DNA from: Micromonospora sp. U21
Lineage (GTDB): Bacteria > Actinomycetota > Actinomycetes > Mycobacteriales > Micromonosporaceae
NCBI RefSeq assembly: GCF_018070045.1
Contig: NZ_JAGPYK010000010.1
Coordinates: forward strand, 124,001 to 188,000
Length of the DNA: 64,000 nucleotides
Reading direction: 5' to 3'
Every line of letters begins with the position of its first letter. Positions within the stretch are counted from its first letter, which is position 1. Positions 9,520-17,864 of this stretch are shown one piece after another. Under the pieces are notes generated by a model. It worked only from the letters and a program-made list of their open reading frames with translations. It made no database searches and was not told the origin of the DNA. The position numbers and the translations under genes are program-made.

Positions 9520-11528
9520 CGTGCCTCTGTGCGCACCCGCGGTCCGGCGCGGTCCGGCGCACGTTCGGCGGAGCCGGGTCGGTAGACCACGAACGACGGG
9601 TTCTCGGCTGGCACGTCCGGCTCGGTCCAGCTCGCTGGCTGCCGGCGACGGGGTTTAGGCGCGACCGGCCGGCCCCGGCCACCGGTCTCCTCCTTCGGCG
9701 CGTCCTCCGCGCGTTCCTGACCGTCCGGACGCCCCGCGCCGGAACGCGAGCCTTCGACGGGGGTGGTCGGTGCCAGGACCGGGTCCTCCCGCCGCGCCTC
9801 CGGGCGCAGCGTGGTCTGCTCCGCCACCGGTGAGCGGCGGCGGCCTCCCACCGGCTCCGCCGTGCCGCCCGGTTCCGCCACGTCCAGCCGCGCGGCGGTC
9901 CGCATGTCCCGGAAGAACCGGCGGTGCCAGGACCCGGCCGAACTGACCGCCTCGCTGCTGTCCTTGCCGCCGAGCTGGGTGATCCGCCGGTAGGGCCGCA
10001 GCAGTAGCCAACCGACCACCCCGCAGAGCCAGACCAGCACCACCTGGAGCCAGCCGGGCAGGGTGGGTGTGCTCATGATCAGGTCGACCGCGAACAGGTA
10101 GATCGCTGCCCCGGTGCCGAAGATGGCGATGTTGAAGACCGCGGCGACCACGGCGTTCGCGAGCCGCCGCAGCCCGGCGCTCGCCGGTCGGAGCAGACCG
10201 ACGGTGCCCAGGATGGGTGCCGCGATCACGGCCCACCGGAAGATCAGGAAGCCCAGCAGGACCAGCAGCGACGCGGTCAGATCGAACATGGCGAACAGCA
10301 CCGACGCCAGCACCGCGATGAACCCGGCACCCACCCGCTCCATGTCCCGCACACCCTGGAGGTACTCGTACGCCTCCGGGTCCTCGTCCTGAATCTGTTG
10401 GGCCACTCGCGCCCACTGCTGCTGCTTGGCCTTGATCGTCGCCTTCCGCGTCTCCGGATTAGCGCGCATGGACTGAGCTTCGCCCCAGGTTAGAGACCGT
10501 GCGTCATAAAGGGCGGGGCCGTACTTACGCGCGGTCTCACTATCCGCAGAACCCAGCACCCCACGGAGCCAATTTCGGTACAGCATGGTGTCGGTAGCGG
10601 TGTCGCTGGCTCGGACGGCAGGGGTGCGGAGGTCCTTGCAGCGACTAGGGTCGATGCACCGTCCTGGCGCCGGCTCCTTCGCCTGCGGCCCCACAGCGTC
10701 GTGTACCACTCCCAGGCCGGTGACAAGCGCACCATCGGCAACGTTCGCTGACTTCACCGGCCATGCGGCGAGCGCGGTGACCGCGACCATGACCAGCAGC
10801 GCCCAGCCAGCGGTGGTCATGGCGTTGCTCATGTCCGCCTGGCGAGACCGCCAAAGCAGGTAGAGCCCCACCACGCAGAGCGTGACGATGCCGAAGACGC
10901 TGAATACCTTCTCGTAGACGGCTTTGGTTGCCTTGTCTACCAGAGGATCAGCCCAGCCCCACATCGATCCTGGATTCCAGGCACGCTCCCTGAGCGCGTT
11001 TGATGCACCGATGATCGCGGTTGCGGCCATGAATTCGCCATTGGCAATCGTGGTGGTGAACTTGTAGTCGGGATGCAGCACGCTTGATGCGCAACCACCG
11101 ATGTCGTAGGTGGTATAGCTGTAACCCGCGTAGCCGTAGAGGCTGTAGCGGCCGGCGACTCCGTTCGCCGCCTCTGCCGGTGGCGCTGCCGCGAACCAGC
11201 CGGCGAGGCCGGAGTCGGGAGTGCCGGGGGTCGGTGCGTTGCGGCAGGTGACCTCGTCCTCGCTGACCTCCTTGAGCTTCGCCACACAGGCCCGGAAGTC
11301 GGCCTGCCACTCCGCGGTCGTGCAGAGGTCGGCGCGGGCCTGGGCGGCGGCGGGCGGGGCGGCGGCAGCCGCCTCCGCGCCGATCAGCGGCCAGGTGAGG
11401 GAGGCCCCGGCCAGTACGCCGAGGGCGAGCAGGAACGCCGCGATCCGTGCCCGGGCCCGAGGGCTTGCCGGACGCCGCCTGGACTCCGCCTCGGCTCGAC
11501 CGAGGACCTTGACCCAGGCCCTAGCCAT
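9516..11528 (-). CDS. VirB6/TrbL-like polytopic membrane protein
   Basis: A 670-residue protein with a signal-like hydrophobic segment (about 30-53), a Cys-containing external region, and membrane helices grouped near 225-245, 260-280, 410-450, 460-500 and 515-540. A long charged, disordered C-terminal tail (about 570-670) follows. This is the architecture of VirB6/TrbL channel components. The ATG at 11528 lies 1 nt after the stop of the VirB4-like gene (TGAcATG). Residues 2-21 (ARAWVKVLGRAEAESRRRP) are encoded by a remnant of the dispersed palindromic repeat seen intact near 58.7 kb. The external-loop region around 10480-11130 has weaker GC3 bias than the rest. Confidence 0.75.
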   Translation of the reverse strand: MARAWVKVLGRAEAESRRRPASPRARARIAAFLLALGVLAGASLTWPLIGAEAAAAAPPAAAQARADLCTTAEWQADFRACVAKLKEVSEDEVTCRNAPTPGTPDSGLAGWFAAAPPAEAANGVAGRYSLYGYAGYSYTTYDIGGCASSVLHPDYKFTTTIANGEFMAATAIIGASNALRERAWNPGSMWGWADPLVDKATKAVYEKVFSVFGIVTLCVVGLYLLWRSRQADMSNAMTTAGWALLVMVAVTALAAWPVKSANVADGALVTGLGVVHDAVGPQAKEPAPGRCIDPSRCKDLRTPAVRASDTATDTMLYRNWLRGVLGSADSETARKYGPALYDARSLTWGEAQSMRANPETRKATIKAKQQQWARVAQQIQDEDPEAYEYLQGVRDMERVGAGFIAVLASVLFAMFDLTASLLVLLGFLIFRWAVIAAPILGTVGLLRPASAGLRRLANAVVAAVFNIAIFGTGAAIYLFAVDLIMSTPTLPGWLQVVLVWLCGVVGWLLLRPYRRITQLGGKDSSEAVSSAGSWHRRFFRDMRTAARLDVAEPGGTAEPVGGRRRSPVAEQTTLRPEARREDPVLAPTTPVEGSRSGAGRPDGQERAEDAPKEETGGRGRPVAPKPRRRQPASWTEPDVPAENPSFVVYRPGSAERAPDRAGPRVRTEAR
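11464..11524 (-). repeat. Repeat family 1, half-copy A, inside coding sequence
   Basis: These 61 bp match the right half of the copy at 58653-58822, including the blocks CTTGCCGGA, GACTCCGCCTCGGCTCG, ACCGAGGA and the terminal CAGGCCCTAG. It lies at the very 5' end of the VirB6-like gene and is read through as its first codons, with the start ATG 2 nt outside the repeat. Confidence 0.8.
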
Positions 11529-11529
11529 G

Positions 11530-14500
11530 TCACGCCTCCAGGTCCGGCAGGGGGATGCTCGGCAGCACTCCGGCCGCTGCGGCGATCGCGGCGGGCGTCG
11601 TGTCGAGGTGGTCCAGCAGCCCCTCGACGTACGAGACGTCGACACGGACCTTCTGCACCCGCCCGTCGACGTCGCGCATCACGAACTCGCGGAAGCCGAG
11701 GCGGGCGGCCGAGCTGGTGTCGGCGGCGGAGAGCGAGGCCAGGGTGGCCTCGTACCCGTCGTTGACCGGCACCCGCAGCAGCCGCAGCGCTTCGGAGGCG
11801 ATTTCGGCGTCCTCGGCGATCCGGCCGACGAAGACGGTGGAGACGAGATTCTGCACGTCGAGGCCGAGGATGTCGCGCGGGTTCTGGGAGGCCACCAGCG
11901 CGGCCAGGTTCCACTTGCGGGAGTCCCGGGCGAGCCGTACGAGGAACGATCGCCCGGACCGCCAGCCCTCCATGAAGTGCGCCTCGTCCAGGCCGACCAG
12001 CTTGCGCGACGACATCGACCCGCCGTAGCAGCGGCGGACGGCGAGCCGGTGCGCGGTGTGCAGCATCGGCAGGGCGAGTGCCTCCTCGGCGGACCAGTAC
12101 TCCCGTTCGATCTTGAGGTCGGGCAGCCGCAACCCGGCCATGGTGATCACCGTGAGCGCGGCGTCGGCGCCGAGCAGCCCTTCCGGTGGTCGGCCGAAGA
12201 AGAGCATGGCCAGCGGCATCTCGGCGGTGTCCAGCAGAAGGTTGGCCAGCTCCTTGCCGGCGTCGTCGTCGAGTCGCCCGAGGCAGCTCACCACGTCGTC
12301 CAGGGTGGACGTCTCCTCGGCGGGGACCTGGCGGACCGCGTGCCGGAACAGGGTGGCGGTGGACGCCTCCCGGGCCACCTGCGGCGGCACCAGCATCATG
12401 CAGATGTCCTGGACGAGCATCCGGCGCTCGGCCCGGGCATTGGAGACCGCGATCTCGAACTCCCGGTCACCGGAGGCGCCGGCGCCGAACTCACTGCGCA
12501 GCGGCGTCGGGATGAGCGAGTAGGGCGCCAGGGTGCCGTGCTCCGAGCCGGTGAGGTTCAGCACCCGGGAGTACGGCCGCAGTTCGGGCATGGCGCAGAG
12601 CCGGGCCAGCGGCCCGGACGGGTCGAGCAGGGTCACCTGGACGCCCCGCCGTGCGGCGAGATAGCCCAGCGCGCCGAGCAGGGTCGACTTGCCACCGCCC
12701 GGCTCGGCCACGAACACCGCGAGCCCGGAGCGCTCCCGTACCTCCATGGGGAAGTGCAGGTCGAGGAAGACCGGGCGGCGGCAGGTGCCTGCGGTGCGGC
12801 CGATCAGGTCGCCCCGCCGGTCGCCCACGTTGGAGGCGGCCTGGGGGAGCGCGGCGGCGAGCAGCGGAACCGGCATCCGACGGACGTAGCCGGTGTTGGC
12901 GATCGGCTCGCCGGGAATGAACTCGCGGGCTAGCCAGTCCTGGTTCTTCGGGTGCTGAAGCGAGATGCGCAGCTCCCGGGAGTAGAGCTGGATGAGCCGG
13001 CGGGCCCGTTCCAGGCACTCCTCCCGGGTCCGGCCGCCGACCGCGATCCGGTGCCAGCCGTGTGCGCGGGCCGAGTCGACCGGCAGCCCGGTGGTCATCT
13101 CGTCGCCGATCACCAGCGCCCGCTTGGCCAGCCGCTCCAACTCGGGCGGCGCGTCGATGCCGTGCTCGGCGTAGTCGAGTTGCTGTGAGCGGATCATCCG
13201 CAGCCGGTGTTCGAGATTGCGGAACGAGTCGCCGGAGCCGAGGATGTCGACCCGGGTGGAGATCTCCATCGGCCAGGGCAGCCGCTCGTGGAAGTGCAGC
13301 CACGGCTCGTGCCGTTCCGGGATCTCCAGTGGCTCCATCCGGCCGACAGCGAGCACGGCGACGTGCCGTTCCTCACCGGTCACCCGGTTGACCAGCTTCA
13401 CCGTCGAGCCGTACGGGGTGCGGTAGCGCTCGACCTGCTCGGTCAGGGCGAGCAGGTCACCGCGCTCCCAGCGACCGTTGGTCACCGGGGAGAGCGTGCC
13501 GGGAGGTGCCATGCACAGCGCCACCGAGCGGTAGAGCAACCACTCCAGTTCCTGGGCGGTGACCCGCCGGCCGCGCATGCCGAACGCGCCGAGCACCTCG
13601 TCGAACTGCTCCACGGTGCGGCCCAGCTTGCGGCGTTCGCCCTCGGCGGTGCCCCGCCCGAAGGTGCGCAGCAACCGCTCGGTGAGCGAGTCACCGAGCG
13701 ACCGGCGGGCGAAGGTGACGCCCAGGTAGGTCTGCCCCTCGGCGTGGTTGACCGCCATCAGGTGCCGCTGGGCGGCGACCAGGTGGTCGGCCCAGCCGGT
13801 GGTGCCGGCCACGTCGGGTAGCGGTGCCGGGGTGTGCGCGTCGATGGTGCGGGCCCACTCGTCGGCGGGGAACGGCCGGGTGGTGCGGCGCAGGTGCAGC
13901 CGGAAGCCGGCCAGGCCGGCGTACTGCTCGGAGATCGCCGAGAGCAGCGCCTCGCGTTCGGCGTCCGGCCGGAAGGCCCAGCGCACCTCGGGCAGCCAGT
14001 ACCAGGCGGTGACCGTGTTCGGGGTGAAGGTCAGGTGGCCGGCGATCTCGGTGATGGCCAGTTCGACCGACGGGTCCCGGTCCCCAAACTTGATCTTCGG
14101 GGCGCGGACCCGGGCCGGCCGGGTCGGCCGTTCCTGCCGGCTCACGGCCCGTTGTCGGGGTGCGGCGACCTCCCGCCCGGTCGGCTCCGTGTCGATCGTT
14201 GCCGGCCGCGCCGGGCCGGTCCCGGTGGCGCGGCGTGGTGCGCGCTCCAGCGCCGGTCGCTCCGTCGGGGCGGCGCTGGCCGGCCCGGCCGCCGGTGCCG
14301 TCGGGCGGCCCGCTGGCGCGGCGCTGGACGGTCGGGTCGTCGCACCGGCGGTCGACGTCGTCGGCGCACCCTCTGCGACCGGGTCGGGCTCGCGCGGTGG
14401 CCGGAGCATTGGCAGCCGGTCGCCGGCCTGGTGCGGCACCCGGGATTCGCCGGCCGGGTTGCCGCCGCCGCGCCGCCGCTCGACGGACGCCCCACTGCTG

Positions 14501-14916
14501 GTGGACGCGTCCTCGGGAGTCCAGGGCGGTTCGAGGCCCGGTGCCCGGTGGGCCGGCCGGGTCGGCTCGGTGGCGGGCTGCTGTTGCGGGATCGCCGGCT
14601 GCTCCCGGTGGGGCGGTCCGGCCGGCACGGCACGCGTCGCGCCGGGCCGGGACGCGCCGAAGAAGTCCAGGAACGGGGAGTCGATGTCGGCGTTCTCGCC
14701 GGCCGCCACCGCGCTGGGCTCGGCAGGCGGCGTCCGGCGGGGCACCGGCCGGGGGGCCTGGAAGACCCCGACCGCACCGTGCCCGGGCGAGGTCACCAGC
14801 GCGGGGTCGAGCGCCACCTCGTCCTCGGAGTCGGTGTAGTCAACTGACTGCGCACGGTGACCTCCCGGCACGGCCGGACGGCCGGCCGGGGGACCCGGCG
14901 TGGAAGAGCGACTCAT
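11530..14916 (-). CDS. VirB4/TraC-like secretion ATPase
   Basis: A 1128-residue protein. The first ~280 residues are Pro/Ala/Arg-rich and probably disordered. A VirB4-type N-terminal domain follows, then a P-loop NTPase core with Walker A EPGGGKST (738-745) and Walker B LVGLDEAHFMEG (about 972-983). VASQNPRDILG and FVGRIAEDAEI are typical of VirB4/TraC ATPases. The motifs are intact, unlike those of the FtsK-like neighbour, so this is the likely motor of the system. The start follows AAGGCGG at suitable spacing, and repeat copy B ends just upstream of that site. No sorting or relaxase domain is present. Confidence 0.88.
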   Translation of the reverse strand: MSRSSTPGPPAGRPAVPGGHRAQSVDYTDSEDEVALDPALVTSPGHGAVGVFQAPRPVPRRTPPAEPSAVAAGENADIDSPFLDFFGASRPGATRAVPAGPPHREQPAIPQQQPATEPTRPAHRAPGLEPPWTPEDASTSSGASVERRRGGGNPAGESRVPHQAGDRLPMLRPPREPDPVAEGAPTTSTAGATTRPSSAAPAGRPTAPAAGPASAAPTERPALERAPRRATGTGPARPATIDTEPTGREVAAPRQRAVSRQERPTRPARVRAPKIKFGDRDPSVELAITEIAGHLTFTPNTVTAWYWLPEVRWAFRPDAEREALLSAISEQYAGLAGFRLHLRRTTRPFPADEWARTIDAHTPAPLPDVAGTTGWADHLVAAQRHLMAVNHAEGQTYLGVTFARRSLGDSLTERLLRTFGRGTAEGERRKLGRTVEQFDEVLGAFGMRGRRVTAQELEWLLYRSVALCMAPPGTLSPVTNGRWERGDLLALTEQVERYRTPYGSTVKLVNRVTGEERHVAVLAVGRMEPLEIPERHEPWLHFHERLPWPMEISTRVDILGSGDSFRNLEHRLRMIRSQQLDYAEHGIDAPPELERLAKRALVIGDEMTTGLPVDSARAHGWHRIAVGGRTREECLERARRLIQLYSRELRISLQHPKNQDWLAREFIPGEPIANTGYVRRMPVPLLAAALPQAASNVGDRRGDLIGRTAGTCRRPVFLDLHFPMEVRERSGLAVFVAEPGGGKSTLLGALGYLAARRGVQVTLLDPSGPLARLCAMPELRPYSRVLNLTGSEHGTLAPYSLIPTPLRSEFGAGASGDREFEIAVSNARAERRMLVQDICMMLVPPQVAREASTATLFRHAVRQVPAEETSTLDDVVSCLGRLDDDAGKELANLLLDTAEMPLAMLFFGRPPEGLLGADAALTVITMAGLRLPDLKIEREYWSAEEALALPMLHTAHRLAVRRCYGGSMSSRKLVGLDEAHFMEGWRSGRSFLVRLARDSRKWNLAALVASQNPRDILGLDVQNLVSTVFVGRIAEDAEIASEALRLLRVPVNDGYEATLASLSAADTSSAARLGFREFVMRDVDGRVQKVRVDVSYVEGLLDHLDTTPAAIAAAAGVLPSIPLPDLEA

Positions 14917-14925
14917 GCGACCGCC

Positions 14926-15000
14926 TTAGAGACTCTCGGGAGACCCCGCAGCGGCTGCCGCGCCGCCTCGCTCGCCCCGGGGCCCGCCGACAGCCTCCTA
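14926..15000 (-). repeat. Repeat family 1, copy B, internally deleted
   Basis: A 75-bp remnant with both inverted ends (TCGGGAGACCCCG on the left; CCGACAGCC on the right) but without the central hairpin. The ends and subterminal text match the copy at 18403-18564. It fills most of the gap between the TcpE-like and VirB4-like genes. Confidence 0.7.
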
Positions 15001-15037
15001 CCCGCGTCGTGCGACGGACCGATCGGCGTACGCCCGG

Positions 15038-15400
15038 TCATGCCAGCTCCTCCCGGATCCTGATCCGGCTGCCGACCAGGCGCGGGTCGCGCTGCTCGAT
15101 CGCCGGCTCCCGGGTGCGTCGCCAGTCGGTCAGCGCGGTGCGGATGACCACCCGCGCCGGCCGGTCCGGGTCGACGTGCCGGAAGATGAACGACGTGGTC
15201 ACGATGGCGAGCGCGATCTCCCACGCCGGGAAGAGCTCGACCGTCAGCGTGAACAGCCAGTGGATGAACATGTAGAGGGGGACGAGCAGCATGAAGAGCC
15301 CGTACTGGGCATACGGCAGGTGGACCGGAAGGGTGTAGCCGGGCGGCCCGAGGTAGACCAGGCGGGCCCGGTAGATGTCGTCGTCGGTGCGCAGCCGCAT
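15038..15400 (-). CDS. VirB3/TcpE-like small membrane protein
   Basis: A 120-residue protein with two adjacent transmembrane segments (about 31-52 and 57-74), a short polar N-terminus and a basic C-terminal part (RPARVVIRTALTDWRRTREP). TcpE and VirB3/PrgI-family inner-membrane components share this size and layout, including a 'DGRP ... R' region after the second helix. It lies 12 nt after the VirB2-like gene and upstream of the VirB4-like ATPase, the usual VirB2-B3-B4 order. Sequence similarity to named families is weak to the eye, so this is mainly context and topology. Confidence 0.65.
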   Translation of the reverse strand: MRLRTDDDIYRARLVYLGPPGYTLPVHLPYAQYGLFMLLVPLYMFIHWLFTLTVELFPAWEIALAIVTTSFIFRHVDPDRPARVVIRTALTDWRRTREPAIEQRDPRLVGSRIRIREELA

Positions 15401-15412
15401 CTGGGAACGCGC

Positions 15413-15727
15413 CTATTCGAAGATCAGGTCGATCAGGTAATCGCCGACGAAGAAGAGTGTGGCCGCGCCGGCGATGAAGGCCAGCCCGACGATGGCGATC
15501 GCGGAGCTGGTCAGCACCTTGGAGATCTCGCCCCGGCTGGCCCGCCCGATGAAGATGACGCCCAGGACGGCGAGCAGGATCGGCGCGATCTTGCTGGCGA
15601 AGAAGGTGACCACACTGTTGGTGTCGATCCCCTTCGGTGCCGGCTCGGCGAGCGGAGTCGACGCCAGGGTGGAGAGCGCGTGGGCGACGCCGGACGACGT
15701 CGTCTCCATGAGCTCGAAGGCGATCAC
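15413..15727 (-). CDS. VirB2/TrbC-like two-helix membrane peptide
   Basis: A 104-residue protein starting at GTG 15727, chosen because GGGGAGG lies 6-7 nt upstream. It has a short soluble N-terminus and two hydrophobic helices (about 41-63 and 72-100) separated by a polar GRASRGEISK turn. This is the standard topology of VirB2/TrbC pilin-type subunits, although there is no obvious signal-peptidase site. It is the first gene of the leftward secretion-like operon; the promoter should lie in the 350-bp region upstream. Confidence 0.65.
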   Translation of the reverse strand: MIAFELMETTSSGVAHALSTLASTPLAEPAPKGIDTNSVVTFFASKIAPILLAVLGVIFIGRASRGEISKVLTSSAIAIVGLAFIAGAATLFFVGDYLIDLIFE

Positions 15728-16083
15728 TGGAACCTCCCCATAGCGCGGCCGGCGATGCCGCGGCGGTGCAATAGGCAAGCCTGGCGGGAAATGTGCTCAC
15801 AGGGCGCAGCGTTCTCGACCCTGCGTTCGTTACTCACCACGGAGAGTGGTGAGCTTTGGGCGGTTTTCCCCCGCTTCGGCCCTCCCTCCAGGCTTCGCCA
15901 TCTCGATGCTGGCCAATTCCAAAGCGTACGGGCCGCCCCGGATTGCGACAAGCCGCGAAGGGACTGCCCGATACTGCCCGGACGACCGATCGTACACCTG
16001 TTCCAATGCGCACGTCAGGGATGGTGACCCGGGGGCGGACCCGGGTCGGCCGGGCCGACCGCCACGACCGGTACCGTCTAGTC
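15728..16083. promoter_or_regulatory. Divergent control region between the secretion-like operon and folP
   Basis: No convincing gene. It contains a perfect hairpin CTCACCAC-GGAGA-GTGGTGAG at 15833-15853, a candidate operator or leader structure for the leftward operon. The rightward folP -10 element is TACCGT at 16072-16077. The segment around 15830-16010 is less GC-rich than the flanking genes. Confidence 0.5.
16072..16077 (+). promoter_or_regulatory. -10 element TACCGT of folP
   Basis: Located 12 nt before the GTG at 16084, implying a leaderless folP transcript and supporting that start over longer upstream frames. Confidence 0.5.
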
Positions 16084-16959
16084 GTGACCGATCTGGTGCG
16101 GGCCCCCGGCCCGGTGGTGATGGGCGTCCTCAACGTCACGCCGGACTCCTTCTCCGACGGCGGACGGTACGCCGACCTCGGTGCGGCCGTCGGACACGGC
16201 GTCCGTCTGCGCGCTGCGGGGGCCCACCTGGTCGATGTCGGCGGTGAGTCGACGCGACCGGGCGCCGAGAGGATCGACGCGGAGACCGAGGCGGACCGGG
16301 TCCTGCCGGTCATCCGCGAGCTGACCGCCGCCGGCGTGCCGGTCAGCATCGACACCAGCCGCGCCCGGGTCGCCGAGGCCGCACTGGCTGCCGGCGCGGT
16401 TGTCGTCAACGACGTCTCCGGCGGGCTGGCCGACCCGGACATGGCCCGGGTGGTCCGCGACGCCGGCTGTCCCTGGGTGCTGATGCACTGGCGTGGCCAC
16501 TCCCGGGAGATGCGCGACCTGGCCAGCTACACCGACGTGGTGGCCGACGTCCGGGCCGAGCTGGCCCAGCGGATCGACGCGGCGCTGGCCGCCGGCGTGG
16601 CCGCCGACCGCATCGTCATCGATCCCGGCCTCGGCTTCGCCAAGACCGCCGCCCACAACTGGGAGCTGAGCGCCCGCCTGCCGGAGCTGCTCGACCTCGG
16701 CTACCCACTGCTCTTCGGCGCCAGCCGCAAGTCCTACCTCGGCCGACTGCTCGCCGGCCCGGACGGGACGCCGCGGCCCACCGCGCAGCGGGAGGCGGCC
16801 ACCGTCGCCACCAGCGTGCTGGCGGTCGCGACGGGCGCCTGGGGGGTACGCGTGCACGACGTCCAGGCCACCGCCGACGCGCTCGCCGTCTGGGTCGCCA
16901 CCGGCAGTCCGCGGGTGGTCCCCGCCCCGGCCGGTCACGAGCGGGAGGTCCAGCGATGA
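16084..16959 (+). CDS. folP: Dihydropteroate synthase
   Basis: Condenses 6-hydroxymethyl-dihydropterin diphosphate with p-aminobenzoate to dihydropteroate; it is the sulfonamide target. The 291-residue TIM-barrel protein shows MGVLNVTPDSFSDGG (13-27), the signature GGESTRPG (53-60), NDVSGG, a DPGLGF motif and FGASRKSYLG, the pterin-diphosphate site. The GTG at 16084 is selected from the leaderless -10 spacing and the usual length; the frame extends further upstream. The 3' end overlaps folB by 4 nt (ATGA). Confidence 0.95.
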   Translation: MTDLVRAPGPVVMGVLNVTPDSFSDGGRYADLGAAVGHGVRLRAAGAHLVDVGGESTRPGAERIDAETEADRVLPVIRELTAAGVPVSIDTSRARVAEAALAAGAVVVNDVSGGLADPDMARVVRDAGCPWVLMHWRGHSREMRDLASYTDVVADVRAELAQRIDAALAAGVAADRIVIDPGLGFAKTAAHNWELSARLPELLDLGYPLLFGASRKSYLGRLLAGPDGTPRPTAQREAATVATSVLAVATGAWGVRVHDVQATADALAVWVATGSPRVVPAPAGHEREVQR

Positions 16960-17321
16960 CAGACCGGATCCACCTGATCGGCCTGCGGGCCCGGGGCCGG
17001 CACGGGGTGTACGACTTCGAACGGGTCCAGGGGCAGGATTTCGTCGTCGACGCCGTGCTGGAACTGGACCTCGCCCCGGCCGCCGCCAGCGACGACGTCA
17101 CCGCCACCGTCCACTACGGCGAGCTGGCCGAACGCCTGGTCGCGGTGGTGACCGGCGAGCCGGTGAACCTGATCGAGACCCTCGCTGACCGGCTGCTCGC
17201 GGTCTGCCTGGCCGACGAGCGGGTCGCCAGCGCCACCATCACCGTGCACAAGCCGGAGGCGCCGGTGCCGCACACCTTCACCGACGTGGCCGTCACCATG
17301 ACCCGGGCGCGTGCCCGGTGA
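16956..17321 (+). CDS. folB: Dihydroneopterin aldolase
   Basis: Splits 7,8-dihydroneopterin into 6-hydroxymethyl-dihydropterin and glycolaldehyde. The 121-residue protein carries the family's N-terminal RIHLIGLRARGRHGVYDFER (His and Tyr of the pterin pocket), the VHYGELAERL segment and the C-terminal catalytic-Lys region TITVHKPEAPVPHTFTDVAV. It overlaps folP and folK by 4 nt at each end, so folP-folB-folK form one translationally coupled unit. Confidence 0.95.
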   Translation: MTDRIHLIGLRARGRHGVYDFERVQGQDFVVDAVLELDLAPAAASDDVTATVHYGELAERLVAVVTGEPVNLIETLADRLLAVCLADERVASATITVHKPEAPVPHTFTDVAVTMTRARAR

Positions 17322-17845
17322 CCCGGGCCGTGCTCTCGCTCGGCAGCAACCTGGGCGACCGGCTGGGCCACCTGCGTACGGCCGTCGCCACGCTCGGCGA
17401 CAGCGTGCTGGTGCTCTCCGGCGTGTACGAGACTCCACCGTGGGGCGACGCCGATCAGCCCGCGTACCTCAACGCGGTGCTGCTGGCCCAGGACGACGCC
17501 GCGACCCCACGCGACTGGTTGGAGCGGGCGCGGGCCGCGGAGCGCGCGGCCGACCGGGTCCGTGACCCGCAGCGGAGGTTCGGGCCGCGCACCCTCGACG
17601 TGGACGTGATCGCGGTCTGGGGCGACGACGACGAGCCGGTGCTCAGCGACGACCCCGAGCTGACCCTGCCGCACCCCCGGGCGCACCTGCGCGCCTTCGT
17701 GCTGCGACCGTGGATCGACATCCAGCCGTACGGGCGGCTGCCCGGTCACGGCTGGCTGACCGACCTGCTCACCGCCGGCCCGGCCGCCGACGACGCGCTG
17801 GATCTGCGTCCCCGACCGGAACTGGCGTTAGAGTCGACGGCATGA
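17318..17845 (+). CDS. folK: 6-hydroxymethyl-dihydropterin pyrophosphokinase
   Basis: Transfers pyrophosphate from ATP to 6-hydroxymethyl-dihydropterin. The 175-residue protein has the N-terminal LSLGSNLGDRLGHL, YETPPWGDADQPAYLNAV, and the RFGPRTLDVDVI block with its paired metal-binding Asp residues, then LPHPRAHLRAFVLRPW. The GTG start overlaps the folB stop. Confidence 0.95.
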   Translation: MTRAVLSLGSNLGDRLGHLRTAVATLGDSVLVLSGVYETPPWGDADQPAYLNAVLLAQDDAATPRDWLERARAAERAADRVRDPQRRFGPRTLDVDVIAVWGDDDEPVLSDDPELTLPHPRAHLRAFVLRPWIDIQPYGRLPGHGWLTDLLTAGPAADDALDLRPRPELALESTA

Positions 17846-17864
17846 CCGAGCGGAGCCGGCCGGC

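Noticed and set aside
14913..15800. Open frame across the VirB2-like, VirB3-like and repeat B region on the minus strand
   Set aside because: It runs out of frame through two well-formed membrane-protein genes and an intergenic repeat; Arg/Pro/His-rich composition.
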